From positions 5,121,001 through 5,185,000 of the forward strand of contig NZ_PPFB01000001.1 of the NCBI RefSeq assembly GCF_002899455.1: 64,000 bases of DNA, read 5' to 3'. The notes beneath the pieces were generated by a model that did not search any database, was not told where the DNA came from, and saw only the letters and a list, made by a program, of their open reading frames with translations. Position 1 is the stretch's first letter. Each line of letters starts with the position of its first letter. Positions 1 through 8,692 of the stretch are shown piece by piece. The translations under genes and the position numbers were made by a program. This DNA comes from Streptomyces sp. DH-12. Its GTDB lineage: Bacteria > Actinomycetota > Actinomycetes > Streptomycetales > Streptomycetaceae.

Positions 1-635
1 TCGCCGTCGGCGACGTGCAGGGCAAGGGCCCCGAGGCGGCCGTCGTCATCGGGCTCGTCCGGCCCTGGCTGCGGCTGCTCGCCCGCGAGGGGTACCGCGT
101 CGCCGACGTCCTCGACCGGCTCAACCAGCTCCTCCTCGACGACGCCACCGAGGCCGCCGACGCCGCCGCCCGCGCCCTGGTGGCCGCGGGAGCCCGCCCG
201 ACCACGCCCGGTGACGGCCCCCAGACCCGCTTCCTGTCCCTCCTCTACGGTGAGCTCGTGCCTTTCGCCGGCGGCGTGCGCTGCACCCTCGCCTCCGCCG
301 GCCACCCCCTGCCCCTCCTGCTCGACCCCGAGGGCGCCGTCCGTCCCGTCGCCCAGCCGCAGACGCTGCTCGGGGTCGTCGAGGACACGGCGTACACCAG
401 CGAGACGTTCGAGATGTACTCGGGCGACACCCTGCTCTGCGTCACCGACGGAGTGACCGAGCGGCGCTCCGGGTCGCGGCAGTTCGACGACGGCGACGGG
501 CTGGCCGCGGCACTGGCGGGCTGCGCCGGGCTGGAGGCCGAAGCGGTGGCGGAACGGATCACCCGGCTCGTGCACGACTTCGGGGCGCGGCCCCCGGCGG
601 ACGACCTCGCCCTGCTGGTGCTCCAGGCGGAATGA
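1..635 (+). CDS. PP2C/SpoIIE-family serine phosphatase, C-terminal part (5' end outside the window)
   Basis: This is the C-terminal half of a SpoIIE-type PPM phosphatase. The frame is already open at base 3 and reads a GDVQGKG motif, the family's metal-binding GDV-GKG block, so the start lies upstream. Further motifs are SAGHPLPLL and a late CVTDGVTER block with the metal-binding Asp, and it ends in PADDLALLVL, the usual final strand. In Streptomyces such domains usually follow PAS or GAF sensors and act on anti-anti-sigma factors; that part is not visible here. The stop codon overlaps the first possible hemW start by 4 bases. Family assignment is confident, substrate unknown. Confidence 0.85.
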   Translation, partial: AVGDVQGKGPEAAVVIGLVRPWLRLLAREGYRVADVLDRLNQLLLDDATEAADAAARALVAAGARPTTPGDGPQTRFLSLLYGELVPFAGGVRCTLASAGHPLPLLLDPEGAVRPVAQPQTLLGVVEDTAYTSETFEMYSGDTLLCVTDGVTERRSGSRQFDDGDGLAAALAGCAGLEAEAVAERITRLVHDFGARPPADDLALLVLQAE

Positions 636-675
636 GGGTGCGGGAGGGGACCGGCGGGGATCGGGCGAGGTGCGG

Positions 676-691
676 GACAATGGAGCACATG
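676..691 (+). promoter_or_regulatory. -10 box GACAAT with leaderless-type start of hemW
   Basis: GACAAT at 676-681 lies 7 bases before ATG 689, with no ribosome binding site between. The core GCGGGACAATGG is identical upstream of dusB and one base different (GCGCGACAATGG) upstream of recO. A transcript starting 6-7 bases after the box would begin at the start codon. Confidence 0.5.
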
Positions 692-1921
692 CCTTCCGCA
701 CTCCCCGACGGCGAGCCCGTCCCCGCCGACGGCGCGCTGCCCGCGTCCGCGCTCGCCGGGGCGGCCGACCGCCCCCTCGGGTTCTACCTGCACGTCCCCT
801 ACTGCGCGACCCGCTGCGGCTACTGCGACTTCAACACCTACACCGCGACCGAGCTGCGCGGCACCGGCGGCGTGCTGGCCTCCCGCGACAACTACGCCGA
901 GACGCTCGTCGACGAGATCCGGCTGGCCCGCAAGGTGCTCGGCGACGACCCGCGGCCGGTGCGCACGGTGTTCGTCGGCGGGGGCACGCCCACGCTGCTC
1001 GCCGCCGGCGACCTGGTGCGGATGCTGGCGGCCGTCCGCGAGGAGTTCGGGCTCGCGCCCGACGCCGAGGTGACCACGGAGGCGAACCCCGAGTCCGTCG
1101 ACCCCGCCTACCTGGCCGAGCTGCGGGCCGGCGGCTTCAACCGCGTCTCCTTCGGCATGCAGAGCGCCAGGCGGCACGTGCTGAAGGTCCTCGACCGCAC
1201 GCACACCCCCGGCCGTCCCGAGGCGTGCGTCGCCGAAGCCCGCGCGGCCGGGTTCGACCACGTCAACCTCGACCTGATCTACGGCACGCCGGGGGAGTCG
1301 GACGACGACTGGCGCGCCTCGCTGGACGCGGCGATCGGCGCCGGGCCGGACCACGTGTCCGCGTACGCGCTGATCGTCGAGGAGGGCACCCGACTGGCGC
1401 ACCGGATCCGGCGGGGGGAGGTGCCGATGACGGACGACGACGTCCACGCGGACCGGTACCTGATCGCCGAGGAGCGGCTGTCGGAGGCGGGGTTCTCCTG
1501 GTACGAGGTGTCGAACTGGGCGACCTCGGACGCGGGGCGCTGTCTGCACAACGAGCTGTACTGGAGGGGGGCCGACTGGTGGGGGGCCGGGCCCGGGGCG
1601 CACTCGCACGTGGGCGGGGTGCGCTGGTGGAACGTGAAGCATCCGGGCGCGTACGCGGCGGCGTTGGCGGAGGGGCGGTCGCCGGGGGCGGGGCGGGAGG
1701 TGTTGTCCTCGGAGGACCGGCGGGTGGAGCGGATCCTGCTGGAGCTCCGGCTGCGGGACGGGGTGCCGCTGGATCTCCTCCGGGAGGAGGGGCGTGCGGC
1801 TGCTGACCGCGCGCTGTCGGACGGCTTGCTCCGTCCCGGGCCTTTCGCGGAGGGCCGCGCGGCCCTCACCCTGCGGGGACGCCTCCTGGCCGACGCGGTG
1901 GTCCGGGACCTGGTCGACTGA
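689..1921 (+). CDS. hemW: HemW, radical SAM haem chaperone (coproporphyrinogen III oxidase-like)
   Basis: HemW is the radical-SAM protein once called oxygen-independent coproporphyrinogen oxidase; it binds and delivers haem. The protein has 410 residues. The cluster motif is CX3CX2C at Cys39, Cys43 and Cys46, inside HVPYCATRCGYCDF, and lacks the extra cysteine of true HemN. VGGGTPTLL and the later FGMQS block are also family motifs. I chose ATG 689 because a GACAAT box (676-681) ends 7 bases before it, which fits a leaderless start; ATG 680 or 632 are alternatives. In many bacteria hemW precedes hrcA, as here, although two minus-strand genes intervene. Confidence 0.9.
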   Translation: MPSALPDGEPVPADGALPASALAGAADRPLGFYLHVPYCATRCGYCDFNTYTATELRGTGGVLASRDNYAETLVDEIRLARKVLGDDPRPVRTVFVGGGTPTLLAAGDLVRMLAAVREEFGLAPDAEVTTEANPESVDPAYLAELRAGGFNRVSFGMQSARRHVLKVLDRTHTPGRPEACVAEARAAGFDHVNLDLIYGTPGESDDDWRASLDAAIGAGPDHVSAYALIVEEGTRLAHRIRRGEVPMTDDDVHADRYLIAEERLSEAGFSWYEVSNWATSDAGRCLHNELYWRGADWWGAGPGAHSHVGGVRWWNVKHPGAYAAALAEGRSPGAGREVLSSEDRRVERILLELRLRDGVPLDLLREEGRAAADRALSDGLLRPGPFAEGRAALTLRGRLLADAVVRDLVD

Positions 1922-1960
1922 CCAGAGTTCCTTCGTCCCCGCCGCCCCTTCCCGTCCCGA

Positions 1961-2085
1961 CCCCGGGGCTCCGCCCCGGACCCCGCTCCTCAGACGCCGG
2001 AGGGGCTGTCAGCAGCCCGTCCGGCGTCTGAGGACGAGGCCCGAAGGGCCGAAAGAGGGGTCTGGGACGCAGCCCCAGGGACGGG
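1961..2085. terminator. Large inverted-repeat terminator between convergent genes
   Basis: CAGACGCCGGA at 1991-2001 pairs with TCCGGCGTCTG at 2020-2030, and inside it GGGCTG (2003-2008) pairs with CAGCCC (2013-2018) around a TCAG loop. GC-rich flanks (CCCCGGGGCTCCGCCCC before, CAGCCCCAGG after) can extend the pairing. It lies between the convergent hemW and the DUF3097 gene, so a bidirectional terminator is likely. Hairpins of this kind are common between Streptomyces genes. Confidence 0.7.
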
Positions 2086-2121
2086 ACGGGAAGGGGCGGC
2101 AGGGGCGGGGGAGAAAGACGG

Positions 2122-2931
2122 TCAGGACGACGGCGCCGTGACGAAGTCGATCAGTTCCTCCACCCGCCCGAGGAGCTGCGGCTCAAGGTCCTTGTAAGAG
2201 CGGACGGAGCCCAGGATCCGCTGCCACGCCTCGCCCGTGTTCGCGACCCGCCACCCCAGCGCCTCGCACACCCCCGTCTTCCAGTCCCGCCCCCGCGGCA
2301 CCCGGGGCCACGCCTCGATCCCGACCGACGCCGGCTTCACGGCCTCCCAGACGTCGATGTACGGGTGACCGACCACCAGCGCGTGCTCGCTCGTCACCTC
2401 CTGGGCGATCCGCCACTCCTTGGAGCCCGGCACCAGGTGGTCCACCAGCACGCCCAGCCGCGCGTCCGGCCCCGGGCCGAAGGACTCGACGACGGACGGG
2501 AGGTCGTCCACACCCTCCAGGTACTCCACGACCACGCCCTCGACGCGCAGGTCGTCGCCCCACACCTTCTCGACCAGCTCGGCGTCGTGCCGGCCCTCCA
2601 CGTAGATGCGCCCCGCGCGGGCGACCCGCGCCCGCGCGCCGGGGACGGCGACCGAGCCGGACGCCGTGCGGGCGGGCCGGGCGGGGCCCGACGGGGGACG
2701 GACCAGCGTGACCACGCGGCCCTCCAGCAGGAACCCGCGCGGCCGCAGCGGGAACACCCGGTGCTTGCCGAAGCGGTCCTCCAGGGTCACCGTGCCGGCC
2801 TCGCAGCGGATCACCGCGCCGCAGAAACCGGTGCCGGGCTCCTCCACCACGAGGCCCGGCTCGGCCGGCACCTCGGGCGCGGACTGCGGCTTCTTCCACG
2901 GAGGGGTCAGGTCGGCGGAGTACTGGCGCAT
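2122..2931 (-). CDS. DUF3097 family protein
   Basis: A 269-residue soluble protein of the actinobacterial DUF3097 family, function unknown. It starts MRQYSADLTPPWKKP and ends near LLGRVEELIDFVTAPSS. The middle (RAGRIYVEGRHDAELVEKVW) resembles a Toprim-like segment: an early Glu and a later DHLVPGSKEW with an Asp, the pattern used by DnaG and OLD-type nucleases for metal binding. That resemblance is by eye only. Start ATG 2931 has TATCGT ending 7 bases upstream and no ribosome binding site, so it looks leaderless. A longer reading to 3348 is a frame shadow of the neighbouring gene. Confidence 0.85.
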   Translation of the reverse strand: MRQYSADLTPPWKKPQSAPEVPAEPGLVVEEPGTGFCGAVIRCEAGTVTLEDRFGKHRVFPLRPRGFLLEGRVVTLVRPPSGPARPARTASGSVAVPGARARVARAGRIYVEGRHDAELVEKVWGDDLRVEGVVVEYLEGVDDLPSVVESFGPGPDARLGVLVDHLVPGSKEWRIAQEVTSEHALVVGHPYIDVWEAVKPASVGIEAWPRVPRGRDWKTGVCEALGWRVANTGEAWQRILGSVRSYKDLEPQLLGRVEELIDFVTAPSS

Positions 2932-2965
2932 TCCGCCGACGATACGAGGATCGCCCCGGCGGCGA

Positions 2966-3694
2966 TCAGTCCGACACGCCGAACCGGGCCGCCAGCGCGT
3001 CCCGTTGGGCCCGCACGAAGGCCGCGTCGACCACCGCTCCGTGACCGGGGACGTACACCGCGTCCTCGCCGCCCAGCCGCAGCAGCCGGTCCAGCGCGGC
3101 GGGCCAGCGGGACGGCACGGCGTCCGGGCCCGCCTGCGGTTCGCCCGACTCCTCGACCAGGTCGCCGCAGAACACCACCCCCGGGTCGCCGGGCACCAGC
3201 ACCGCCAGGTCGTACGCGGTGTGACCCGGGCCGACGTTCGCCAGCAGCGCCTGACGGCCGCCGCCCAGGTCCAGCGTCCACGCGCCGGACACCGCGTGCC
3301 GGGGCGGGACCAGCGCGTCCGCCGCCTCGTCCGCCGCCCGCGCGTCAAGACCCCAGCGCACCGCGTCCGCGCGCAGCTCCTCGCGCCCCCGCCCGGCCAG
3401 CGCGACGTCCAGACCCACCGCGCCGTACACCTCCGCGCCCGCGAACACCGGCGCCCCGAGGACGTGGTCGAAGTGGGGATGGGTGAGCGCGAGATGCGTC
3501 ACACGGCGGCCGGTCAGCTCCCGCGCCTCGGTCCGCAACCGCGCGCCCTCGGCGAGGGAGGAGCCCGCGTCGACGGCCAGGACGCCGTCCGCGCCCACCA
3601 CGAGCCCCGCCGTGCAGTCCCATCCCGGCAACCGGCGCCGCCCGACCCCCGGCGCCAGTTGCTCCCATCCCGGCTCTTCCCAAGTCACGGTCAT
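2966..3694 (-). CDS. MBL-fold metallo-hydrolase
   Basis: A 242-residue metallo-beta-lactamase-fold hydrolase. The zinc motif is THPHFDHVLG (HxHxDH), followed by a later His in GPGHTAYD, the bridging Asp in VVFCGDL, and a final PGHG, so all expected ligands are present. The substrate cannot be read from the sequence; relatives include glyoxalase II-like and quorum-lactonase-like enzymes. ATG 3694 was chosen over the upstream in-frame start at 3733 because TAGCGT ends 7 bases before it. It is separate from the downstream DUF3097 gene by 34 bases and divergent from hrcA. Confidence 0.85.
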   Translation of the reverse strand: MTVTWEEPGWEQLAPGVGRRRLPGWDCTAGLVVGADGVLAVDAGSSLAEGARLRTEARELTGRRVTHLALTHPHFDHVLGAPVFAGAEVYGAVGLDVALAGRGREELRADAVRWGLDARAADEAADALVPPRHAVSGAWTLDLGGGRQALLANVGPGHTAYDLAVLVPGDPGVVFCGDLVEESGEPQAGPDAVPSRWPAALDRLLRLGGEDAVYVPGHGAVVDAAFVRAQRDALAARFGVSD

Positions 3695-3747
3695 GACCGG
3701 GACGCTAGCGGGGACGGCGGCACCCGGCAGCACGGCGCGGACCGGCC

Positions 3748-3778
3748 TTGCCGACGGCGTACCCCCCGGCCGTACACT
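3748..3778 (+). promoter_or_regulatory. Candidate hrcA promoter
   Basis: TTGCCG at 3748-3753 and TACACT at 3773-3778 are a sigma-A-like -35/-10 pair with a 19-base spacer. The pair sits just upstream of the CIRCE element, which is where HrcA repressor would block initiation or early elongation. Confidence 0.55.
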
Positions 3779-3791
3779 GGGCCGGGGAAGT

Positions 3792-3818
3792 CTGGCACTC
3801 GCGTGCGAAGAGTGCCAG
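3792..3818. promoter_or_regulatory. CIRCE operator (HrcA binding site)
   Basis: CTGGCACTC (3792-3800), a 9-base spacer, and GAGTGCCAG (3810-3818) form a perfect 9-9-9 inverted repeat matching the CIRCE consensus TTAGCACTC-N9-GAGTGCTAA. It lies 38 bases upstream of the hrcA start, implying autoregulation of hrcA-dnaJ by heat. Confidence 0.95.
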
Positions 3819-3856
3819 AGTCGTTACCGGGCGGAAGCCAGCTGGAGGTGTGCGCG

Positions 3857-4873
3857 ATGCTCAGTGAACGCAGGCTCCAGGTGTTGCGCGCGATCGTCCA
3901 GGACTACGTGGGCACCGAGGAGCCCGTGGGGTCGAAGGCGCTCACCGAGCGGCACAACCTCGGCGTCTCCCCGGCCACCGTGCGCAACGACATGGCGGCC
4001 CTGGAGGAGGAGGGCTTCATCGCCCAGCCGCACACCAGTGCCGGGCGCATCCCCACCGACAAGGGCTACCGGCTGTTCGTCGACAAGCTGGCCGGCGTCA
4101 AGCCGATGAGCCCGCCCGAGCGGCGGGCCATCCAGAACTTCCTCGAGGGCGCCGTCGACCTCGACGACGTCGTGGCCCGCACGGTGCGGCTGCTCGCGCA
4201 GCTCACCCGGCAGGTCGCCGTGGTGCAGTACCCCTCGCTGACCCGCTCGACGGTGCGGCACGTGGAGCTGCTGTCCCTCGCCCCGGCGCGGCTGATGCTG
4301 GTGCTGATCACCGACACCGGCCGGGTCGAGCAGCGGATGATCGACTGCCCGGCGCCGTTCGGCGAGTCGTCCCTGGCCGACCTGCGGGCGCGGCTCAACA
4401 GCCGGATCGCGGGCCGCCGGTTCACCGATGTGCCGGGTCTGGTGGAGGATCTCCCGGAGGCCTTCGAGACCGACGACCGCGGTACGGTCTCCACGGTGCT
4501 CTCCACTCTCCTGGAGACGCTCGTCGAGGAGAACGAGGAGCGGCTGATGATCGGCGGTACCGCCAACCTCACCCGCTTCGGACACGACTTCCCCCTCACG
4601 ATCCGGCCCGTCCTGGAGGCGCTGGAGGAGCAGGTCGTGCTCCTCAAGCTGCTCGGCGAGGCGAAGGATCCGGGTGTGACCGTACGGATCGGTCACGAGA
4701 ACGCCCACGAAGGACTCAACTCCACGTCCGTCGTGTCGGTCGGCTACGGTTCGGGCGGCGAGGCTGTCGCCAAGCTCGGCGTGGTCGGACCGACCCGCAT
4801 GGACTACCCCGGAACGATGGGAGCGGTACGCGCAGTGGCACGGTACGTCGGACAGATCCTGGCGGAGTCATAG
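3857..4873 (+). CDS. hrcA: HrcA heat-inducible transcription repressor
   Basis: HrcA represses class I heat shock genes by binding CIRCE, and its activity depends on GroEL. The 338-residue protein has an N-terminal winged helix (MLSERRLQVLRAIVQDYV, then VSPATVRNDMAALEEEGF as the recognition region) followed by the GAF-like and dimerisation domains. A GGAGG ribosome binding site lies 9 bases before ATG 3857. A CIRCE element is directly upstream. The next gene, dnaJ, begins on the base after the stop codon, so the two are translationally coupled. Confidence 0.97.
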   Translation: MLSERRLQVLRAIVQDYVGTEEPVGSKALTERHNLGVSPATVRNDMAALEEEGFIAQPHTSAGRIPTDKGYRLFVDKLAGVKPMSPPERRAIQNFLEGAVDLDDVVARTVRLLAQLTRQVAVVQYPSLTRSTVRHVELLSLAPARLMLVLITDTGRVEQRMIDCPAPFGESSLADLRARLNSRIAGRRFTDVPGLVEDLPEAFETDDRGTVSTVLSTLLETLVEENEERLMIGGTANLTRFGHDFPLTIRPVLEALEEQVVLLKLLGEAKDPGVTVRIGHENAHEGLNSTSVVSVGYGSGGEAVAKLGVVGPTRMDYPGTMGAVRAVARYVGQILAES

Positions 4874-6013
4874 GTGGCCACGGACTACTACGCCGTACTC
4901 GGCGTACGCCGCGACGCGTCGCAGGAAGAGATCAAGAAGGCCTTCCGGCGGCTCGCCCGCGAGCTGCATCCGGACGTCAATCCGGATCCGAAGACCCAGG
5001 AGCGGTTCAAGGAGATCAACGCCGCCTACGAGGTGCTGTCGGACCCGCAGAAGAAGCAGGTCTACGACCTCGGCGGCGACCCGCTGTCCCAGTCCGGCGG
5101 CGCCGGCGGCGCGGGCGGCTTCGGGGCCGGGGGCTTCGGCAACTTCTCCGACATCATGGACGCGTTCTTCGGCACGGCGTCGCAGCGCGGACCGCGTTCG
5201 CGCACCCGCCGCGGCCAGGACGCCATGATCCGGATCGAGGTCGAGCTGGACGAGGCCGCGTTCGGCACGACCAAGGACATCCAGGTCGACACGGCGGTCG
5301 TCTGCACCACGTGCAGCGGCGAGGGCGCCGCGCCCGGCACCAGCGCGCAGACGTGCGACATGTGCCGCGGCCGCGGTGAGGTCTCGCAGGTCACCCGGTC
5401 GTTCCTGGGCCAGGTCATGACCTCGCGCCCCTGCCCGCAGTGCCAGGGCTTCGGCACGGTCGTGCCCACGCCCTGCCCGGAGTGCGCGGGCGACGGCCGG
5501 GTGCGTTCCCGCCGCACGCTCACGGTGAAGATCCCGGCCGGCGTCGACAACGGCACCCGGATCCAGCTGGCCGGCGAGGGCGAGGTCGGGCCCGGCGGCG
5601 GTCCCGCCGGCGACCTGTACGTCGAGATCCACGAGCTGCCGCACTCGCAGTTCCAGCGGCGCGGCGACGACCTGCACTGCACGGTCACGCTGCCGATGAC
5701 CGCGGCGGCGCTCGGCACCAAGGTGCCGCTGGAGACGCTGGACGGCCTGGAGGAGGTCGACATCCGGCCCGGCACCCAGTCCGGCCAGTCGATCCCGCTG
5801 CACGGCCGGGGCGTCACCCACCTGCGCGGCGGCGGCCGGGGGGACCTCGTCGTCCACGTCGAGGTGCAGACCCCGACCAAGCTGGACCCGGAGCAGGAGC
5901 GCCTGCTCCGCGAGCTGGCCAAGCTGCGCGGCGAGGAACGGCCCACGGGCCAGTTCCAGCCGGGTCAGCAAGGGCTGTTCTCGCGGCTGAAGGACGCGTT
6001 CAACGGCCGCTGA
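4874..6013 (+). CDS. dnaJ: DnaJ co-chaperone (DnaJ2, with hrcA)
   Basis: DnaJ stimulates the DnaK ATPase and delivers unfolded clients. The 379-residue protein has the J domain with HPD in RELHPDVNPDP, a Gly/Phe region (residues about 75-95), four zinc repeats (CTTCSGEG, CDMCRGRG, CPQCQGFG, CPECAGDG) and two C-terminal substrate-binding domains. GTG 4874 directly abuts the hrcA stop. Pairing with hrcA is typical of the second DnaJ of actinobacteria, while the other usually sits with dnaK-grpE. Expected to be co-regulated through CIRCE. Confidence 0.96.
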   Translation: MATDYYAVLGVRRDASQEEIKKAFRRLARELHPDVNPDPKTQERFKEINAAYEVLSDPQKKQVYDLGGDPLSQSGGAGGAGGFGAGGFGNFSDIMDAFFGTASQRGPRSRTRRGQDAMIRIEVELDEAAFGTTKDIQVDTAVVCTTCSGEGAAPGTSAQTCDMCRGRGEVSQVTRSFLGQVMTSRPCPQCQGFGTVVPTPCPECAGDGRVRSRRTLTVKIPAGVDNGTRIQLAGEGEVGPGGGPAGDLYVEIHELPHSQFQRRGDDLHCTVTLPMTAAALGTKVPLETLDGLEEVDIRPGTQSGQSIPLHGRGVTHLRGGGRGDLVVHVEVQTPTKLDPEQERLLRELAKLRGEERPTGQFQPGQQGLFSRLKDAFNGR

Positions 6014-6028
6014 CCCCGCCCCCGCCGA

Positions 6029-6053
6029 GGGCCGCCGATGCCTTCGGCGGCCC
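6029..6053 (+). terminator. Terminator of hrcA-dnaJ
   Basis: GGGCCGCCGA (6029-6038) and TCGGCGGCCC (6044-6053) form a 10-bp perfect stem around a 5-base loop, 16 bases after the dnaJ stop. Confidence 0.7.
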
Positions 6054-6124
6054 GGCGAGAAGTGGCTCGTGCCAAGGGGAAGGGCCGCTTCGGAGTCGGT
6101 CGGGGGACGTGACACCATGCGGTC

Positions 6125-7237
6125 ATGTCCTCCGTACTGACCGATCTCTTCCCGCACCCGATCGTGCAGGCGCCCATGGCGGGCGGCGTATCGGTGCCGC
6201 AGCTCGCCGCCGCCGTGTCCGAGGCGGGCGGGCTCGGTTTCCTGGCCGCCGGGTACAAGACCGCGGACGGGATGTACCAGGAGATCAAGCAGCTGCGAGG
6301 ACTCACCTCCCGTCCCTTCGGCGTCAACCTCTTCCTGCCCCAGCCCGAGACACCCGGTGCGAGCGCCGGCTCCACCGGAGCGGCCGACGCCGCGCCCTCC
6401 AACGCCGCCGTCGGCGTCTACGCCCACCAGCTGGCCGGTGAGGCCTCCTGGTACGGGACGGAGCTGGGCGACCCCGACAGCGGCCGCGACGACGGCTACG
6501 ACGCCAAACTCGCCGTGCTGCTCGACGACCCCGTGCCGGTCGTGTCGTTCCACTTCGGGGTGCCGGCCCGCGAGGTGATCGACGCGCTGCACCGCGTCGG
6601 CACCCTCACCCTGGTCACCGCCACGACCCCCGAGGAGGCCCGCGCCGTGGAACGGGCCGGCGCCGACGTGGTGATCGCCCAGGGCGTCGAGGCCGGCGGC
6701 CACCAGGGCACCCACCGCGACGTCCCGGAGACCGACGGCGGCGGCATCGGACTGCTGTCCCTGGTCGCCCAGGTCCGCGAGTCCGTCGGCATCCCCGTCG
6801 TCGCCGCCGGCGGCATCATGCGCGGCGGCCAGATCGCCGCCGTGTGCGCCGCCGGCGCCGACGCGGCCCAGCTCGGGACGGCCTTCGTCGCCGCCCACGA
6901 GTCCGGCGCGCACGCCCTGCACAAACAGGCCCTCACCGACCCCCTCCACGCCCGCACCGAGCTCACCCGCGCCTTCACCGGCCGTCCCGCGCGCGCCCTG
7001 GTCAACCGCTTCCTGCGCGAGCACGGCCCGTACGCCCCCGCCGCCTACCCGGAGGTCCACCACCTGACCGCGCCGCTGCGCAAGGCCGCCGCCGAGGCCG
7101 GGGACGCGCAAGGGCTCGCGCTGTGGGCGGGGCAGGGCCACCGCATGGCCCGCGAACTGCCCGCCGGACAGCTGGTGGACGTGCTCGTCGCCGAGCTGGC
7201 CGCCGCCCGGACGGCGTTGTCGGGAGGCGTCCGATGA
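6125..7237 (+). CDS. Nitronate monooxygenase family (NPD) flavoprotein
   Basis: A 370-residue FMN-dependent TIM-barrel enzyme of the 2-nitropropane dioxygenase/nitronate monooxygenase family. It begins with the conserved PHPIVQAPMAGG and contains AQGVEAGGHQGTH, the family's flavin-phosphate and catalytic His segment, then VVAAGGIMRGG and AAQLGTAF. Natural substrates of such enzymes are propionate-3-nitronate or related nitroalkanes; the exact one is not readable. ATG 6125 has CACCAT ending 6 bases before it. It overlaps rsmE by 4 bases (ATGA), a housekeeping context that suggests a detoxification role. Confidence 0.88.
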   Translation: MSSVLTDLFPHPIVQAPMAGGVSVPQLAAAVSEAGGLGFLAAGYKTADGMYQEIKQLRGLTSRPFGVNLFLPQPETPGASAGSTGAADAAPSNAAVGVYAHQLAGEASWYGTELGDPDSGRDDGYDAKLAVLLDDPVPVVSFHFGVPAREVIDALHRVGTLTLVTATTPEEARAVERAGADVVIAQGVEAGGHQGTHRDVPETDGGGIGLLSLVAQVRESVGIPVVAAGGIMRGGQIAAVCAAGADAAQLGTAFVAAHESGAHALHKQALTDPLHARTELTRAFTGRPARALVNRFLREHGPYAPAAYPEVHHLTAPLRKAAAEAGDAQGLALWAGQGHRMARELPAGQLVDVLVAELAAARTALSGGVR

Positions 7238-7974
7238 CCGCCCCCGTCTTCGTCGTCGACCGCTTCGACACGCACGGCGCCGGTCGCTTCGTGCTCGACG
7301 GACCCGAGGGACGCCACGCCGTCGCCGTGAAGCGGCTGCGGGCCGGCGAGGAGGTCGTCCTCACCGACGGCGCGGGCCGCTGGGCCGCGGGCGAGGTGGA
7401 CGGCACCGAGGGCAAGGACCGGCTCGTCGTCCGGCTCGGCGAGGTCGTCGAGGAGCCGGCGGAGACGCCCCGGCTGACCGTCGTGCAGGCGCTGCCCAAG
7501 GGCGACCGGGGCGAGCTGGCCGTGGAGACCATGACCGAGGTCGGCGTCGACGCGATCGTGCCGTGGTCGGCCTCGCGCTGCATCACGCAGTGGAAGGGCG
7601 AGCGGGGCGCCAAGTCCCTCGCCAAGTGGCGGGCCACCGCCCGGGAGGCGGGCAAGCAGTCGCGTCGGGTGCGGTTCCCGGAGGTCGCGGACGCGGCGAC
7701 GAGCAAGGGGGTTGCCTCACTTCTCGCCGAAGCGGACTTCGCGGCGGTGCTGCACGAGAGCGGGACGGAGCCGCTGGCCACGGTTCCGCTGCCCGCCTCC
7801 GGCGAGATCGTGCTGGTCGTCGGGCCCGAAGGCGGGGTGTCCCCCGAGGAGTTGGCGCTGTTCGAGAGCGCCGGGGCGCGGGCGTACCGGCTGGGGCGGA
7901 GCGTGCTGCGGACGTCCACGGCGGGGACGGCCGCGGCGGCACTGCTGCTGGGGCGCACCGGACGCTGGTCCTGA
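7234..7974 (+). CDS. rsmE: RsmE, 16S rRNA m3U1498 methyltransferase
   Basis: RsmE methylates N3 of U1498 in the 16S rRNA decoding region using SAM. The protein has 246 residues: an N-terminal PUA-like RNA-binding domain, then a SPOUT domain with the trefoil knot. Family motifs visible are VQALPKGDR, the VVGPEGGVS SAM-binding loop, and LRTSTAGTAA near the C-terminus. ATG 7234 overlaps the preceding stop by 4 bases, so the pair is translationally coupled. In many bacteria rsmE follows dnaJ closely; here one gene lies between. Confidence 0.95.
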   Translation: MTAPVFVVDRFDTHGAGRFVLDGPEGRHAVAVKRLRAGEEVVLTDGAGRWAAGEVDGTEGKDRLVVRLGEVVEEPAETPRLTVVQALPKGDRGELAVETMTEVGVDAIVPWSASRCITQWKGERGAKSLAKWRATAREAGKQSRRVRFPEVADAATSKGVASLLAEADFAAVLHESGTEPLATVPLPASGEIVLVVGPEGGVSPEELALFESAGARAYRLGRSVLRTSTAGTAAAALLLGRTGRWS

Positions 7975-8107
7975 CCTCGCGTCACGGGACTGCGCCCCGG
8001 GCCCCGCTCCGTGAACGCCGGAGGGGGTGTGCCGGGGGCGCCGAGCATGGCCCAATGCGCCCTACCGCCGGACGAGCGGCGGTGGCACGCTGCCGTACAT
8101 GGGGGCG

Positions 8108-8644
8108 ATGACAAGGTTCCCGCGGGGAACACGAGGGCGGCGACTCGCGGTTGCCGCCGGTTTCGCCGTGGCCGCCGTCACGGGCGTCACGGCCTGCGAG
8201 GGCGGCGACCTCAGCTCCGCGGCCGTCGCGCTCACCACCGACGGGACCGTGACCGAGGAGCTCAACCGGCAGAAGGACAAGGTCCGCTGGCTCACCTGCA
8301 ACGCGTCGTTCGGCGACCGGGACGGGTCCTCCGCCTCGCCGGGCTCGCAGAAGACCGCCGCCTCGGTCGACTGCGAGGGCGAGACCGAGGGCGGCAAGGA
8401 GATCACCGTCACCGGGCGGGTCACCCACGCCGTCGACAACGCCTGCATCCGCGGGGACATCACCGCGAAGGTGGACGGCCGGCAGGTGTTCCACGTCGAG
8501 GGACTGGGCGACTGCGACTCCGAGAGCCCGCCCCGCGTGGGCGAGCCGACACAGGGCGGCCCGCGGCCCACCGTGACCGTGACCGTCACCACGACGGTGT
8601 GGTGCGACCAGTACCCGTCCTGTCGCCCCGTCGAGGGCAAGTGA
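8108..8644 (+). CDS. Putative secreted lipoprotein, function unknown
   Basis: A 178-residue protein with an Arg-rich N-terminus (MTRFPRGTRGRR), a hydrophobic segment and a lipobox-like VTAC at about residues 27-30, so probably lipid-anchored outside the membrane. Mature cysteines (CNAS, DCEG, CIRG, DCDS) and a C-terminal pair in WCDQYPSC suggest disulphides. A Thr/Val run (VTVTVTTTVW) precedes the C-terminus. I recognise no domain. ATG 8108 was chosen; ATG 8099 would add three residues. It stands alone between rsmE and the Tricorn gene. Confidence 0.75.
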   Translation: MTRFPRGTRGRRLAVAAGFAVAAVTGVTACEGGDLSSAAVALTTDGTVTEELNRQKDKVRWLTCNASFGDRDGSSASPGSQKTAASVDCEGETEGGKEITVTGRVTHAVDNACIRGDITAKVDGRQVFHVEGLGDCDSESPPRVGEPTQGGPRPTVTVTVTTTVWCDQYPSCRPVEGK

Positions 8645-8677
8645 TCCGAACCCCTGGCCGGACCGCATGCGTCCCCC

Positions 8678-8692
8678 TAGGGTGATCGGGTG
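8678..8692 (+). promoter_or_regulatory. -10 box TAGGGT with leaderless-type start of the Tricorn gene
   Basis: TAGGGT (8678-8683) is 6 bases upstream of GTG 8690, leaving no room for a ribosome binding site. Confidence 0.5.
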